NCBI GenBank assembly: GCA_038131795.1
Contig: JAYPQE010000003.1
Location: 1,612,001-1,676,000 of the forward strand
Reading direction: 5' to 3'
Length of the DNA: 64,000 nt
Source: Eutrophobius brisbanensis
GTDB taxonomy: Bacteria > Pseudomonadota > Gammaproteobacteria > Eutrophobiales > Eutrophobiaceae
This document shows positions 52,542-61,457 of the stretch, in pieces (the stretch's first letter is position 1; the number at the start of each line of letters is the position of its first letter). The notes under the pieces were generated by a model that ran no database searches, had not been told where the DNA came from, and was given only the letters and a program-made list of their open reading frames with translations. The translations under genes and the position numbers were made by a program.

Positions 52542-52896
52542 ATATAATCAATAAGTTAGTAGTATTTAGCTAATAATGTCACTGCATTTCACGTTTCTGT
52601 TGTCAGTTAGCACCTGGATACATCCGATTATTTTCAGCCAATAATAAAGATTTATACCCGAATCTTAGCTATAAATTGGAATGTACCCGGGTGGGGGGGT
52701 AAACAGCAGGCTATTTTAACTGGAGTCCCAGGCGAGATTTACTCAAACTATCAGGTTTTAAGTCCGCTAAGTGCCAGAAGCGGACAATAAAAACATATTA
52801 GTCATTGGTTTCTAATATTCACATCTACCGGCATTTGATCGACTGATCGGTATTATCTTAGCCGTAAAACAGTAATATATCCCCTGAGATTAAAAT
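52542..52896 (+). other. Intergenic region without a recognised gene (about 355 bp)
   Basis: Between the tRNA and the shared terminator I see no supportable coding frame on either strand. It contains a run of seven G at about 52691 and a 7-bp perfect stem GTCCGCT/AGCGGAC (52762-52768, 52779-52785) with a 10-nt loop but no U tract. A small RNA ending at the terminator at 52897-52922 is possible, without further support. Confidence 0.3.
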
Positions 52897-52922
52897 AGGC
52901 CGGTTCTTACCGGCCTTTTTTT
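52897..52922. terminator. Rho-independent terminator, probably bidirectional
   Basis: The 8-bp stem AGGCCGGT (52897-52904) / ACCGGCCT (52909-52916) with loop TCTT is followed by T8 on the plus strand. On the minus strand it lies 20 bp after the 84-residue gene stop, followed by a weaker TATTTT. Serves the tRNA/rpoD side or an RNA in the gap. Confidence 0.85.
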
Positions 52923-52941
52923 ATGCTCAATTGATTAACTA

Positions 52942-53196
52942 CTAACAGGAACCAAAACAATAATGTACTGTTGCATCAGGGTGATAACTGATAGAAGGTA
53001 TATAACCCGGGTCATTGACCAGTTGTGATGCCCGCTGCTCGGTTGAGATCACGCCATTAATATAAATCTGTCCCTGGGCGTGAACATAGACATCAAGACC
53101 CTGCCGGTTGTCTTTCATAAACATAAAATAGGAAATGACTGATGCCACAATCAACACCAGTAGACATGACAAGACGATGGAGATAAGCATTCTCAT
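52942..53196 (-). CDS. Hypothetical membrane-anchored protein, 84 aa
   Basis: One N-terminal membrane helix (LISIVLSCLLVLIVASVISYFMF), then an extracytoplasmic domain of about 55 residues whose start (VYVHAQGQIYINGVISTEQ) vaguely resembles the ExbD/TolR periplasmic domain. It ends in YCFGSC with two cysteines. No partner ExbB/TolQ gene is near. ATG 53190 is an alternative start. Followed by the terminator. Confidence 0.6.
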   Translation of the reverse strand: MRMLISIVLSCLLVLIVASVISYFMFMKDNRQGLDVYVHAQGQIYINGVISTEQRASQLVNDPGYIPSISYHPDATVHYCFGSC

Positions 53197-53370
53197 ATTA
53201 TCTTTCTGTCATTTTAAAATGGTCGATACGCACGTTAGTATTTGAATTTCCTTAAATTTTAGCACCAATCTCATATCTGCTATAAAGATGATCTGTGTCA
53301 CTAACTATGGAAATGTTATTAAATACTAAAAATATTAAATTCAGGGGACTTTTCACCTGTTAATAAATGG

Positions 53371-53946
53371 TTATATTTCTTCATCCCTGCTAATAATTTC
53401 TATGGTATTAATCAAAATGGGTTCAACCGGAATGTCTTCCCATCCGTCTACCTCATCAGTCTCAACTTCACCAATGGCATCTGCGATGTCAATCCCCTTT
53501 ATAACCTTTCCAAAAACGGTATATCCATAATCCGCAAAGGTCCGGGCCCTGTGGTTTAGCGTTGTATTATCACTCAGGTTAATAAAAAACTGGGAATCAG
53601 CTGAATGTGGATCAGACATTCGTGCCATGGCTATGGTACCCCTGTCATTTTTCAAACCATTAGTTGCCTCGCTTCTCACCGGAGACATGGTATCTTTCAC
53701 CATGAAATCTGCATCATATCCACCTGACTGAATTATAAAATCGTCTATCACCCGATGAAAAATTAATCCATCGTAATATCCAATTTCTATATAATTTAAA
53801 AAATTATTAACTGTTTTGGGTGCCTTTTCTGGGTATAACTGGATCTGGATATCACCCATCGTCGTGTTTAACTCAATTATCGTGTCTGCTATTAAACAGG
53901 TTTGCGAAAGGACAAAAAGTAATAGAACATGGATGATTTTCTTCAT
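53371..53946 (-). CDS. Peptidyl-prolyl cis-trans isomerase, cyclophilin type (periplasmic)
   Basis: A 191-residue prolyl isomerase. A signal peptide (IIHVLLLFVLSQTCLIADT) precedes the cyclophilin core: IELNTTMGDIQIQLYPEKAPKTVNNFLNYI, LIFHRVIDDFIIQSGGYDADF (catalytic Arg in FHRV), SQFFINLSDN and YGYTVFGKVIKGIDIADAI. It ends with charged residues. The secreted form resembles PpiA; helps folding in the periplasm. Confidence 0.94.
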   Translation of the reverse strand: MKKIIHVLLLFVLSQTCLIADTIIELNTTMGDIQIQLYPEKAPKTVNNFLNYIEIGYYDGLIFHRVIDDFIIQSGGYDADFMVKDTMSPVRSEATNGLKNDRGTIAMARMSDPHSADSQFFINLSDNTTLNHRARTFADYGYTVFGKVIKGIDIADAIGEVETDEVDGWEDIPVEPILINTIEIISRDEEI

Positions 53947-53970
53947 AACTTAAAACCGAATTTAATATAA

Positions 53971-54219
53971 TTATTTTTGCATTAAACCACGGGCACGAAT
54001 GGCCGCCTGTTTATCAACTTTTTTCTCAACTTTTTCATAAATGTAATCGGGCTTAAATCCTTTTTCCCTAACCTCTTTTAATACATCTTTAACCATATCA
54101 TCCGGTTTATTGGCCTTTAAGGCTTAATAAAGAATCTCCAAAATCGTTTCTGTCCATAAGGTCTTGGCCGTAGTTAATGAGGTATTATCTTCGTCTTCCA
54201 TCTGATGCTTCAGCTTCAT
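53971..54219 (-). pseudogene. Small gene (81 codons) interrupted by an in-frame TAA
   Basis: ATG 54219, preceded by AAGGCGAT, encodes KLKHQMEDEDNTSLTTAKTL...ILEILY, then TAA (54126-54124), then in frame ALKANKPDDMVKDVLKEVR...FKPDYIYEKVEKKV...AAIRARGLMQK to TAA 53973-53971. The half after the stop is a charged helical domain of plausible protein composition. I do not recognise the family. A base change in a sense codon would give the stop; the second half has an internal ATG (MVKDVL) that might be used alone. Confidence 0.5.
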
Positions 54220-54331
54220 ATCGCCTTAAATTGTGATAAATAGTAATGATTGTCCTGCTGACAACTAAATTTTTTTGTAATTTTTAGTTAGACTGATACA
54301 TGAATATTATCACTGATACCAGGAGAAAAAA

Positions 54332-54490
54332 ATGAATGAAGACCACATAATTGCTGCAATCCTGGCAACTGGAATGATAGCAATAAGTAAAGATGGCGAA
54401 GTTCAGCCTAAAGATGCTGTATCACTTTATAATCTGACGCTCGCCGAGATGATTGCAGCCAACCGTGCCCCCAGAGAAGGTAACGACTAA
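54332..54490 (+). CDS. Small hypothetical protein, 52 aa
   Basis: A strong ribosome-binding site (CAGGAG, 6 bp spacer) precedes ATG 54332. The product starts NEDHIIAAILATGMIAISKD and ends with a helical segment LYNLTLAEMIAANRAPREGND. Weakly hydrophobic N-terminal helix. Found between the TAA-interrupted gene (divergent) and pdxH (convergent, 17 bp). Not recognised, but the ribosome site and the composition support a real gene. Confidence 0.6.
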   Translation: MNEDHIIAAILATGMIAISKDGEVQPKDAVSLYNLTLAEMIAANRAPREGND

Positions 54491-54507
54491 TCGTTCAGTT
54501 GAATGGG

Positions 54508-55152
54508 TTAAGGTGCCAACCTGTAGATTTCCCAAAGGTCAGGTTCTTTTTTACTATATATTAATCTGTCATGCAGACGGTTCTCCTGGCCTTGCCAGAA
54601 TTCATACAGCTCTGGGACAACCTGATAACCCAACCAGGGTGGTGGTCTATTCACCACCTGCCCTTCATATTCGCTGTTTAATGCTGTAATTCTCTTATGC
54701 ATAAATGCCTGATCAGGAATGACTTCACTTTGATTTGCAACCCAGGCACTTAATTGACTGCCCCTTGGGCGAGAGCTGAAATAATTATCAGCATTATCTG
54801 AGTCTAGAATCCGCACCTGCCCCTCAATCCGAATCTGCCTGTGTAATTCTTTCCAGTAAAATAACAGTGCTGCCACAGGACGGTCCTTAAGTTCGATACC
54901 TTTTCTACTCAGACTATTGGTATAAAATACAAACCCATTTTCATCATAGTCTTTTAATAAAACATATCTGGCACTGGGATTTCCTGACTCGTCTGCAGTG
55001 GCCACAACCATGGCATTCGCCAGGTCAATTTTCAGGTTAAGCACCTCGGTAAACCATTTTCTAAACTGGTCTAATGGATCAGGACATAAATCTGACTCAT
55101 TTAAACCAGCTGATATATATTCACGCCTTAATACATCCAGTGATTCATTCAT
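54508..55152 (-). CDS. pdxH: Pyridoxamine 5'-phosphate oxidase
   Basis: A 214-residue FMN enzyme that oxidises pyridoxine or pyridoxamine phosphate to PLP, the cofactor of HisC, LysA and others. Visible: SARYVLLKDYDENGFVFYTN (FMN phosphate region), ALLFYWKELHRQIRIEGQV and SRPRGSQLSAWVANQSEVI; the C-terminus EFWQGQENRLHDRL and WEIYRLAP are the substrate-site ending of the family. It overlaps ccmI by 4 bp, so is translated with the ccm operon. Confidence 0.96.
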   Translation of the reverse strand: MNESLDVLRREYISAGLNESDLCPDPLDQFRKWFTEVLNLKIDLANAMVVATADESGNPSARYVLLKDYDENGFVFYTNSLSRKGIELKDRPVAALLFYWKELHRQIRIEGQVRILDSDNADNYFSSRPRGSQLSAWVANQSEVIPDQAFMHKRITALNSEYEGQVVNRPPPWLGYQVVPELYEFWQGQENRLHDRLIYSKKEPDLWEIYRLAP

Positions 55153-56399
55153 GGGACAATCGTATTGATTTGTAGATTAAGGGCTTGTGTCTCCAGGACC
55201 TGTACATTCTCAATGACACCGATCAGGTCGCCACTACTCACCTCTGCCGTCCCGGATTTTGATATTCTGGCTTGAATCTTAACTTCATCAAAGTCTGATA
55301 TTTTGTGAGTTGGCATCATTGCAAGAGTATCATCCAGAGTCACTTCGAGCGGTAATGCCCCGGCCTCGGTTCGATACACTGCCAGTGGCATGGGACTACC
55401 GCCGATGGCCTGTGCATAGACAAACAACACATCATCTTCTGAAAAGACATCTTCAAGCTCATCGTCTATGGATACGGACAAGCTGATAGATACTTGCTGG
55501 TCACTTGCCTGATCGGGCAAAAGATCCACTATGTCGGCTCTGCTTTCCTGGAACATCTTTTCTGTATTCGCAATTAATGTATTAATGGTATTCAGTAATT
55601 CGGGCTGTCCCTCCAGCACCGGGACCAGTCTTTTATAATATCCATTTGCCTTTTGATAGTTACCTGTTTTCTCAGCTGCCAACCCGGCAAATAACAATGC
55701 GGAATAATTATCCGGTGCGACCAGCACTGCACGTTCAACCAGTTCAGTCGCACGGCCAGCAAAACTGCCATTATTAAGACGCACCAGGACATCAACATAA
55801 CTTAAGAGTACCTGCGGATTATCACCGGTAATCTGGTATAGTTTCTCAAGGATATCGGCTGCATTTATATAATCAGACATGGCGATATAATTACTGGCCA
55901 GGAAATACAGTCCATTGACATCTTCCGGATTTTTTTTTAGGTGTTGTTCCATTAAAACGACCATTTGTGCAGACGGTTGATATTCACCTGGATTTTCTGA
56001 ATACACTTCACTACCAGCCAGGCTGGACATTTTAATGACCTGGGGATTACCCAAATAGACATACAGCAACGCTGCCAGACAAACCAGCAACGTTGTAACG
56101 ACTAACAGAATTTTTTGCATATGATTGTCAGCCTGTTCGCCAACTTCCCGCGGTACATCTGGTGCGACCTCTGCCAGTAAAGATAATTCCAGCTCAGATC
56201 GGACATTTTCCAGTTGTGAGGTGTCAAGGTCGCCTGTTTGCAACTCGGACTCCAGCTCTTCTATATTCTCTCGGAAAAGGGATATCCGAAGCGATTCAGA
56301 ATCCTGGGCATTACCGGATTGTTTTCCTGTGGCTACCCGGTAAATTACCCAGGCACTTGTTACCATAATCAATGCTGCCAATGACCAGAAAACTATCAT
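55149..56399 (-). CDS. ccmI: Cytochrome c maturation protein CcmI
   Basis: A 416-residue holder of apocytochrome c. Two N-terminal membrane helices (MIVFWSLAALIMVTSAWVIY and ILLVVTTLLVCLAALLYVYLG) flank a short cytoplasmic loop, followed by a TPR domain (about 150-270, e.g. NPEDVNGLYFLASNYIAMS) and a C-terminal beta-rich domain typical of NrfG/CcmH-fusion architecture (SISLSVSIDDELEDVFSED then VFVYAQAIGGSPMPLAV-like). Overlaps ccmH by 4 bp. Works with CcmF and CcmH in haem ligation. Confidence 0.9.
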   Translation of the reverse strand: MIVFWSLAALIMVTSAWVIYRVATGKQSGNAQDSESLRISLFRENIEELESELQTGDLDTSQLENVRSELELSLLAEVAPDVPREVGEQADNHMQKILLVVTTLLVCLAALLYVYLGNPQVIKMSSLAGSEVYSENPGEYQPSAQMVVLMEQHLKKNPEDVNGLYFLASNYIAMSDYINAADILEKLYQITGDNPQVLLSYVDVLVRLNNGSFAGRATELVERAVLVAPDNYSALLFAGLAAEKTGNYQKANGYYKRLVPVLEGQPELLNTINTLIANTEKMFQESRADIVDLLPDQASDQQVSISLSVSIDDELEDVFSEDDVLFVYAQAIGGSPMPLAVYRTEAGALPLEVTLDDTLAMMPTHKISDFDEVKIQARISKSGTAEVSSGDLIGVIENVQVLETQALNLQINTIVP

Positions 56400-56869
56400 T
56401 TGTTTCTTTCCGGGTTTTCATGGGCATTGCGCTTTAATAGTTCTGCGGCCCTGGCCCTGTCCGCTTCAGTCATCACTACATTGTCAGTGCTGGACTGTCG
56501 AATGAATCGATAGGCAAATATTAATGCCAATATTAACAATACAAAAGGACCCAACCATAATAATGCAGTTGAAGCATTCAGACGTGGGTTATACAGGACA
56601 AAATCCCCATAGCGTGCCACCAGAAAATCAATAATGGCATCATTGGATTGACCTTCATCCACCATGTTATAAATGATTTTGCGGAGATCCTGTGCAGTAC
56701 CCGCAGGTGAATCAGCTAATGACTGGTTCTGGCATACCAGGCAGCGCAATTCTTCAAGCAATGACTGATATTGTTCCTGTTTTTCATGGTCCATAAACCC
56801 CATTGGTGCATCTTGTGCAAACAAATATAAGGGTAATGAAAATAATAATAAAATTAAAATTGGCTTCAT
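56396..56869 (-). CDS. ccmH: Cytochrome c maturation protein CcmH (short form)
   Basis: A 157-residue periplasm-facing thiol oxidoreductase that reduces the apocytochrome CXXCH pair. A signal peptide (ILILLLFSLPLYLFA) is followed by ELRCLVCQNQSLADSPAGTA, with the LRCxxCQ motif, and a C-terminal membrane helix (ALLWLGPFVLLILALIFAY). It is the short form, with the TPR part in separate ccmI. Overlaps both neighbours or abuts them; all ccm genes share the minus strand. Confidence 0.95.
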   Translation of the reverse strand: MKPILILLLFSLPLYLFAQDAPMGFMDHEKQEQYQSLLEELRCLVCQNQSLADSPAGTAQDLRKIIYNMVDEGQSNDAIIDFLVARYGDFVLYNPRLNASTALLWLGPFVLLILALIFAYRFIRQSSTDNVVMTEADRARAAELLKRNAHENPERNK

Positions 56870-56870
56870 T

Positions 56871-57395
56871 TCATTGCTTCAACTCATTGACCATAGGCAG
56901 GATAATTTCATTAGCTACTTCAGTCGTCAATGGTCCTATATGTTTGTATTTTATTATGCCGTTTTTATCGACGATAAAGGTTTCAGGGGCACCGTAAACG
57001 CCAAGGTCTATGACAGCCAGTCCTTCTTTATCAGCCAAATTCAATTGATACGGGTTGCCCAAATCCTCCAACCATTTTAATGCAGCCGTTTCATCATCCT
57101 TAAGATTCAGGCCTAAAAAGACGATATTTTCTTCTCTTGCCAGGTTAACTAAAATCGGATGCTCTTCTCGACAGGGTGGACACCAGGTGGCCCAGATATT
57201 CAATAAAAATACATCCCCCTTGAGCTCATCGATTGATTTTACATTGTCCGGTTGCCCCAGTACTGGAAGGCTTATTTCTGGCAAAGGTTTGCCAATGAAT
57301 GGAGATGGAACCACTCTGGGATCATTATTTAACCCAAATATAAACAGGACCACCAAACCGCTAAAGAAAACCAGGGGTAAAAGGTATTTAAACAT
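56871..57395 (-). CDS. ccmG: Thiol:disulfide interchange protein CcmG/DsbE
   Basis: A 174-residue membrane-tethered thioredoxin-like protein that keeps CcmH or apocytochrome reduced. N-terminal anchor (YLLPLVFFSGLVVLFIFGL), active site WATWCPPCREEHP, and the cis-Pro region GVYGAPETFIVDKNGIIKY characteristic of CcmG. Starts 5 bp from the ccmF stop. Confidence 0.96.
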   Translation of the reverse strand: MFKYLLPLVFFSGLVVLFIFGLNNDPRVVPSPFIGKPLPEISLPVLGQPDNVKSIDELKGDVFLLNIWATWCPPCREEHPILVNLAREENIVFLGLNLKDDETAALKWLEDLGNPYQLNLADKEGLAVIDLGVYGAPETFIVDKNGIIKYKHIGPLTTEVANEIILPMVNELKQ

Positions 57396-57400
57396 AATGA

Positions 57401-59392
57401 TTATACCCCGGCTGGTGAACCGGCCGATGCAGTACCAAGGTCAACATTCCCGTTTTGTCTCAGTTTATAGCGATAACGCTTATCACTGGCTGCGACAAAC
57501 CCGCCGATTGCCATAAACATGGCACCGATCCATATCCACCTGACAAAGGGCCTGAAGTAAATACGGATACTCCAATCATCATTATCCAGCTCTTCACCCA
57601 GGGATACATATAGGTCCCTGAACAAGTTACCACCTATACCTGCCTCAGTCATGGTGGAACCGGCAACCGGATAAAAGCGTTTCTGATTGACCAGTGTTGT
57701 CACACGATTGTCATTTCTGGTGACGTTAAATACCGCTTCTGTTGCAAAATAATTTGGACCTTCAACTTCTGCCACTGACTGTAATTCAAATTGATAACCG
57801 GAAAGTTCTTCTATATCACCTACCCCCATACGCCTGTGAATTTCTGTGCTGTATTGTGAGGTAATACATATTCCGATAATGCAAAATGCGAAACCAAGAT
57901 GTGCCAGGCTCATTCCCATATAGGCTGCAGGCAGTGCCAATACTCTCTTAATTCCTTTGTCAGCGAAATTTCTTGTCCTTTGCGCCATACTGATCACAGT
58001 CGAAATGATAATCCACAGTGCCAATATTGTGCCCAGCATTGACATCATATTTGTCTGTGGGGTCAACATGGAAATCATCAATATACCTACCACAATGCTG
58101 GCGAAGAATGCTACTTTCAGTACACTCCATATCCTATTCATTTCATCTGTCCGCCACCGGGCAAACATACCCAGCGACAGTGAAAGTGTGACCGGTATCA
58201 TTAATGGGACAAATACGGCATTAAAATACGGCACTCCCACCGACAGCTTACCGGACCCAAGGGCCTCAACTATCAGGGGATAAATAGTTCCCAGTAATAC
58301 AGCAGCCGTTGTTACTGATAATAAAACACTATTGATAAGCAGAAATGTCTCGCGGGATACCAATGCGAAGGTATTACTGGTCTTGAACTTTGAAACTCTA
58401 AAGGCATACAGGATTAACGACCCACCAATAACGATACCTAAAAGTACCAAGATAAAAATTCCCCGGGTAGGGTCTGTGGCAAAGGCATGGACAGACGTAA
58501 TGACACCGGAACGGACCAGGAAGGTCCCCAGTAGACTCAATGAAAAGGCACAAATGGATAATAATACGGTCCAGTTTTTAAACACATTGCGCTTTTCTGT
58601 GGCTGCCAGGGAATGAATCAGTGCAGTACCCACCAGCCAGGGCATAAACGAGGCATTTTCAACCGGGTCCCAAAACCACCATCCACCCCAGCCCAGTTCA
58701 TAGTAAGCCCACCAGCTACCCAGGGCGATACCAATAGTCAGAAATGCCCAGGCAATAATGGTCCAGGGCCTTGACCATCTTGCCCAGATCACATCCAGGT
58801 TGCCACCCAGTAAGGCCGCAATGGCAAAACCAAAGGCCACAGAAAAACCCACATAGCCCATGTATAGCATAGGGGGATGAATTATCAGGCCGGGATCCTG
58901 TAATAGTGGATTAAGATCTGCCCCATCCTGCGGTCCAGGGAAAAGACGGGCAAAGGGATTTGAAGTAAATAGCATAAATAACAAAAATCCAACGCTAATC
59001 ATACCCAGAACACTGATGACCCGGGCAATGAATTGTTCAGGTAAATGCCTTGAATAACTGGCAACGGCCACCGTCCATAGACACAGTATCAAGGCCCAAA
59101 GCAATAATGATCCTTCATGTGCCCCCCAAACTGCTGAGATCCGGTACATGACCGGTAACATGGAGTTGGAATTATTTGCAACGTAAGCGACGGTGAAATC
59201 ATTTTCAATAAAGGCATATACCAGACAGCAAAATGCAATGAACACCAGGCAGGCCTGCATCCTGGCCGCAGGCCGGGCCACAGACATTAATACGGGGTTG
59301 CATTTAGCGGCACCGTATATTGGGACCGCTGCCTGCAAGATGGCAACACATAAGGCAAGTATGAGACAAAAATGGCCAAGTTCAGGGATCAT
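57401..59392 (-). CDS. ccmF: Haem lyase CcmF
   Basis: A 663-residue multi-pass membrane protein that attaches haem to cytochrome c thiols. The tryptophan-rich haem-handling loop WGGWWFWDPVENASFMPWL is visible at about residue 230, with ISAVWGAHEGSLLLW earlier and LGTFLVRSGVITSVHAFA later; many membrane segments throughout. Length is standard. Its start overlaps the ccmE stop by 4 bp. Confidence 0.97.
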   Translation of the reverse strand: MIPELGHFCLILALCVAILQAAVPIYGAAKCNPVLMSVARPAARMQACLVFIAFCCLVYAFIENDFTVAYVANNSNSMLPVMYRISAVWGAHEGSLLLWALILCLWTVAVASYSRHLPEQFIARVISVLGMISVGFLLFMLFTSNPFARLFPGPQDGADLNPLLQDPGLIIHPPMLYMGYVGFSVAFGFAIAALLGGNLDVIWARWSRPWTIIAWAFLTIGIALGSWWAYYELGWGGWWFWDPVENASFMPWLVGTALIHSLAATEKRNVFKNWTVLLSICAFSLSLLGTFLVRSGVITSVHAFATDPTRGIFILVLLGIVIGGSLILYAFRVSKFKTSNTFALVSRETFLLINSVLLSVTTAAVLLGTIYPLIVEALGSGKLSVGVPYFNAVFVPLMIPVTLSLSLGMFARWRTDEMNRIWSVLKVAFFASIVVGILMISMLTPQTNMMSMLGTILALWIIISTVISMAQRTRNFADKGIKRVLALPAAYMGMSLAHLGFAFCIIGICITSQYSTEIHRRMGVGDIEELSGYQFELQSVAEVEGPNYFATEAVFNVTRNDNRVTTLVNQKRFYPVAGSTMTEAGIGGNLFRDLYVSLGEELDNDDWSIRIYFRPFVRWIWIGAMFMAIGGFVAASDKRYRYKLRQNGNVDLGTASAGSPAGV

Positions 59393-59850
59393 GGCAATAC
59401 CTGGTTACTATTGTAATTATGTTCTACACCGGCCCGTTCCAGTGCCTCTGCAACTTCCGCCGGCATGTAATTTTCATCGTGTTTGGCCAGTACTTCACTG
59501 GCGATGAACACACCCTGATTATTAATAGCACCATTGGCCACGATGCCCTGCCCCTCTCTAAACAGATCTGGCAGGATTCCATCATAAAACACATCGACAT
59601 TATTCATGGTGTCTGTGAGGGTAAAGGATACCTGGAGATTGTCCGGGTTCCTCGCCACACTGCCATTAACCACCAGGCCGCCGACACGGAAATTCCGGTT
59701 AGCCGGGGCCTCACCGTCTTTGATCTGGGTAGGACTGTAGAAATATAGCAGGTTCTCCTGAAACGCCATCAATGCCAGACCTGTGGCGATGCCTACCCCG
59801 GCAACAATAAAGATAACGGTAAACAGTAATTTTTTGCGTTTAGGGTTCAT
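59389..59850 (-). CDS. ccmE: Haem chaperone CcmE
   Basis: A 153-residue periplasmic haem carrier. One N-terminal membrane anchor (LLFTVIFIVAGVGIATGLAL), an OB-fold domain (FRVGGLVVNGSVAR...VFYDGILPDLFREGQGIVANG) and the haem-binding HxxxY motif (KHDENYMP) at the C-terminal end. Overlaps ccmD by 11 bp. Confidence 0.97.
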   Translation of the reverse strand: MNPKRKKLLFTVIFIVAGVGIATGLALMAFQENLLYFYSPTQIKDGEAPANRNFRVGGLVVNGSVARNPDNLQVSFTLTDTMNNVDVFYDGILPDLFREGQGIVANGAINNQGVFIASEVLAKHDENYMPAEVAEALERAGVEHNYNSNQVLP

Positions 59851-60022
59851 CTGTCTCCCGGGTTTTCATTTTTGAAATCTGAATTAACCTGTTTATAAGC
59901 TTCTTTTCCCTGATCCTGGGCATAATATAATTCAATACCAGAACCATCAGGGTAATACCATAGGACGACCAGACATAAAACCCATAGCCTCCCATATAAA
60001 AAAAACTATCTGACTGCTCCAT
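59840..60022 (-). CDS. ccmD: Haem exporter accessory protein CcmD
   Basis: A 60-residue protein with one membrane helix (YGFYVWSSYGITLMVLVLNYIM) and a charged cytoplasmic tail, typical CcmD. Its start lies in a TAATG overlap with the ccmC stop and its end overlaps ccmE by 11 bp. It helps release haem-loaded CcmE from CcmABC. Confidence 0.9.
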   Translation of the reverse strand: MEQSDSFFYMGGYGFYVWSSYGITLMVLVLNYIMPRIREKKLINRLIQISKMKTRETDEP

Positions 60023-60768
60023 TATACTGACACCTTATCGACAATTAGTTCCTGTACCCATTTACTATTTTTTTCCTGTTCAATAATCTCGGTACGGGCA
60101 CGAATGAGTACCATTGCGGAAAAATACAAGTTAAAAGCAATGGCCATGAGTAACAAAGGGATTAACATATCGATGTGAATTGAAGGCGAATCCAGCTTGG
60201 AGACCGTGGGGCCCTGGTGCAAGGTGTTCCACCACTCCACTGAGTAATGAATAATGGGGATATTGACCACACCCACCAGGGCCAGCACAGCTCCGGCTCG
60301 TGCTGCTGTGCGCCGGTCATCAATGGCAGACTGCAGGGCAATATAACCCAGGTAAAGGAACAGCAGGATGAGTTCAGAGGTGAGACGGGCATCCCACACC
60401 CACCATGTGCCCCACATGGGTTTACCCCATAATGACCCCGTGACCAATGCCAGAAAGGTAAAGGATGCACCCAACGGGGCGCAGCTACGGGCAACTGCAT
60501 CGGATACCTTGGTCTTCCAGATTAAACCCGCTGCACCTGCCCCCGCCATCACCATATAAACGAACATGGACATCCAGGCGCTGGGGACATGAACATATAT
60601 GATTCTAAAACTCTCTCCCTGTTGATAATCTGCGGGCGCATAAAAAAATGCACCGTACAGTCCCAATATGAACAGGATTGCCGCAGACCAGCCTAACCAT
60701 GGTGTTAACCTGTTTACCAGCAGGTAAAAATGCATAGGTGAGGCATACTTTGTAATCCATTTCCACAT
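60022..60768 (-). CDS. ccmC: Haem exporter protein CcmC
   Basis: A 248-residue six-helix membrane protein that presents haem to CcmE. YVHVPSAWMSMFVYMVMA and the WWD loop WGTWWVWDARLTSELILLFLY are diagnostic, and a conserved His (IHYSVEWWNTLHQG) lies in the last periplasmic loop. Starts 2 bp after ccmB in the same direction. Confidence 0.97.
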   Translation of the reverse strand: MWKWITKYASPMHFYLLVNRLTPWLGWSAAILFILGLYGAFFYAPADYQQGESFRIIYVHVPSAWMSMFVYMVMAGAGAAGLIWKTKVSDAVARSCAPLGASFTFLALVTGSLWGKPMWGTWWVWDARLTSELILLFLYLGYIALQSAIDDRRTAARAGAVLALVGVVNIPIIHYSVEWWNTLHQGPTVSKLDSPSIHIDMLIPLLLMAIAFNLYFSAMVLIRARTEIIEQEKNSKWVQELIVDKVSV

Positions 60769-60770
60769 AA

Positions 60771-61457
60771 CTATTCACTCAATCTTATTTTTAACGCTGA
60801 ATATACTGCAATGGGCGCCAGCGTCAGAGCGAGCACCAATATGGCAGCAAGAAAATACAACTCTCCAGTTACCGGCAGGCCTTTCATTGAATTGTTTACT
60901 GCTGAAACAGAAAATATCAATAATGGCATAATCAGCGGTAGAATTAACAGGGCCTGTAACATTCCACTGCTCCTGACGCCCATGGTCAGCCCCCCCGCAA
61001 TGGCACCCATTAAAGATAGTACTGGTGTACCTAACAATAATGTATAAAACAGTGTTTGTGATGCCGTGTCCGGTAAATACAGGAACGGACCCGCCATCAA
61101 TACCATTATTATTAGTGGCACGCCGGCAAGTAACCAATGTGCCAGAATTTTAGCCATGACCAGGGCAAAACCTGAATGGGGAGATAATATCATCTGTTCA
61201 AGTGAGCCGTCCTCATAATCAGAACGAAAAATCCCGTCAATTGTAAGGTTTGAGGCCAAAACCGCAGCCACCCAGACAATTGCCGGTGAAATCTGCATCA
61301 GGGCATTTTGCTCAGGACCTATGGCAAGCGGAAACATGGTAATAACCATAATAAAAAATATAAGTGGATTTACCAACTCGCTCTGATTTCTCATCCCCAG
61401 CAGGATGTCCCGGAATAACAGGGTAGCAAACAGGTTGATCATTGAAACCCTGTTCAT
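60771..61457 (-). CDS. ccmB: Haem exporter membrane subunit CcmB
   Basis: A 228-residue integral subunit of the CcmAB ABC complex. ATG 61457 is chosen because it forms an ATGA overlap with the ccmA stop; the longer frame lies within ccmA. Six hydrophobic segments; LFRDILLGMRNQSELVNPLIFF, FRSDYEDGSLEQMILSP and LLGTPVLSLMGAIAGGL are family features. The C-terminus contains APIAVYSALKIRLSE. Confidence 0.94.
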   Translation of the reverse strand: MNRVSMINLFATLLFRDILLGMRNQSELVNPLIFFIMVITMFPLAIGPEQNALMQISPAIVWVAAVLASNLTIDGIFRSDYEDGSLEQMILSPHSGFALVMAKILAHWLLAGVPLIIMVLMAGPFLYLPDTASQTLFYTLLLGTPVLSLMGAIAGGLTMGVRSSGMLQALLILPLIMPLLIFSVSAVNNSMKGLPVTGELYFLAAILVLALTLAPIAVYSALKIRLSE

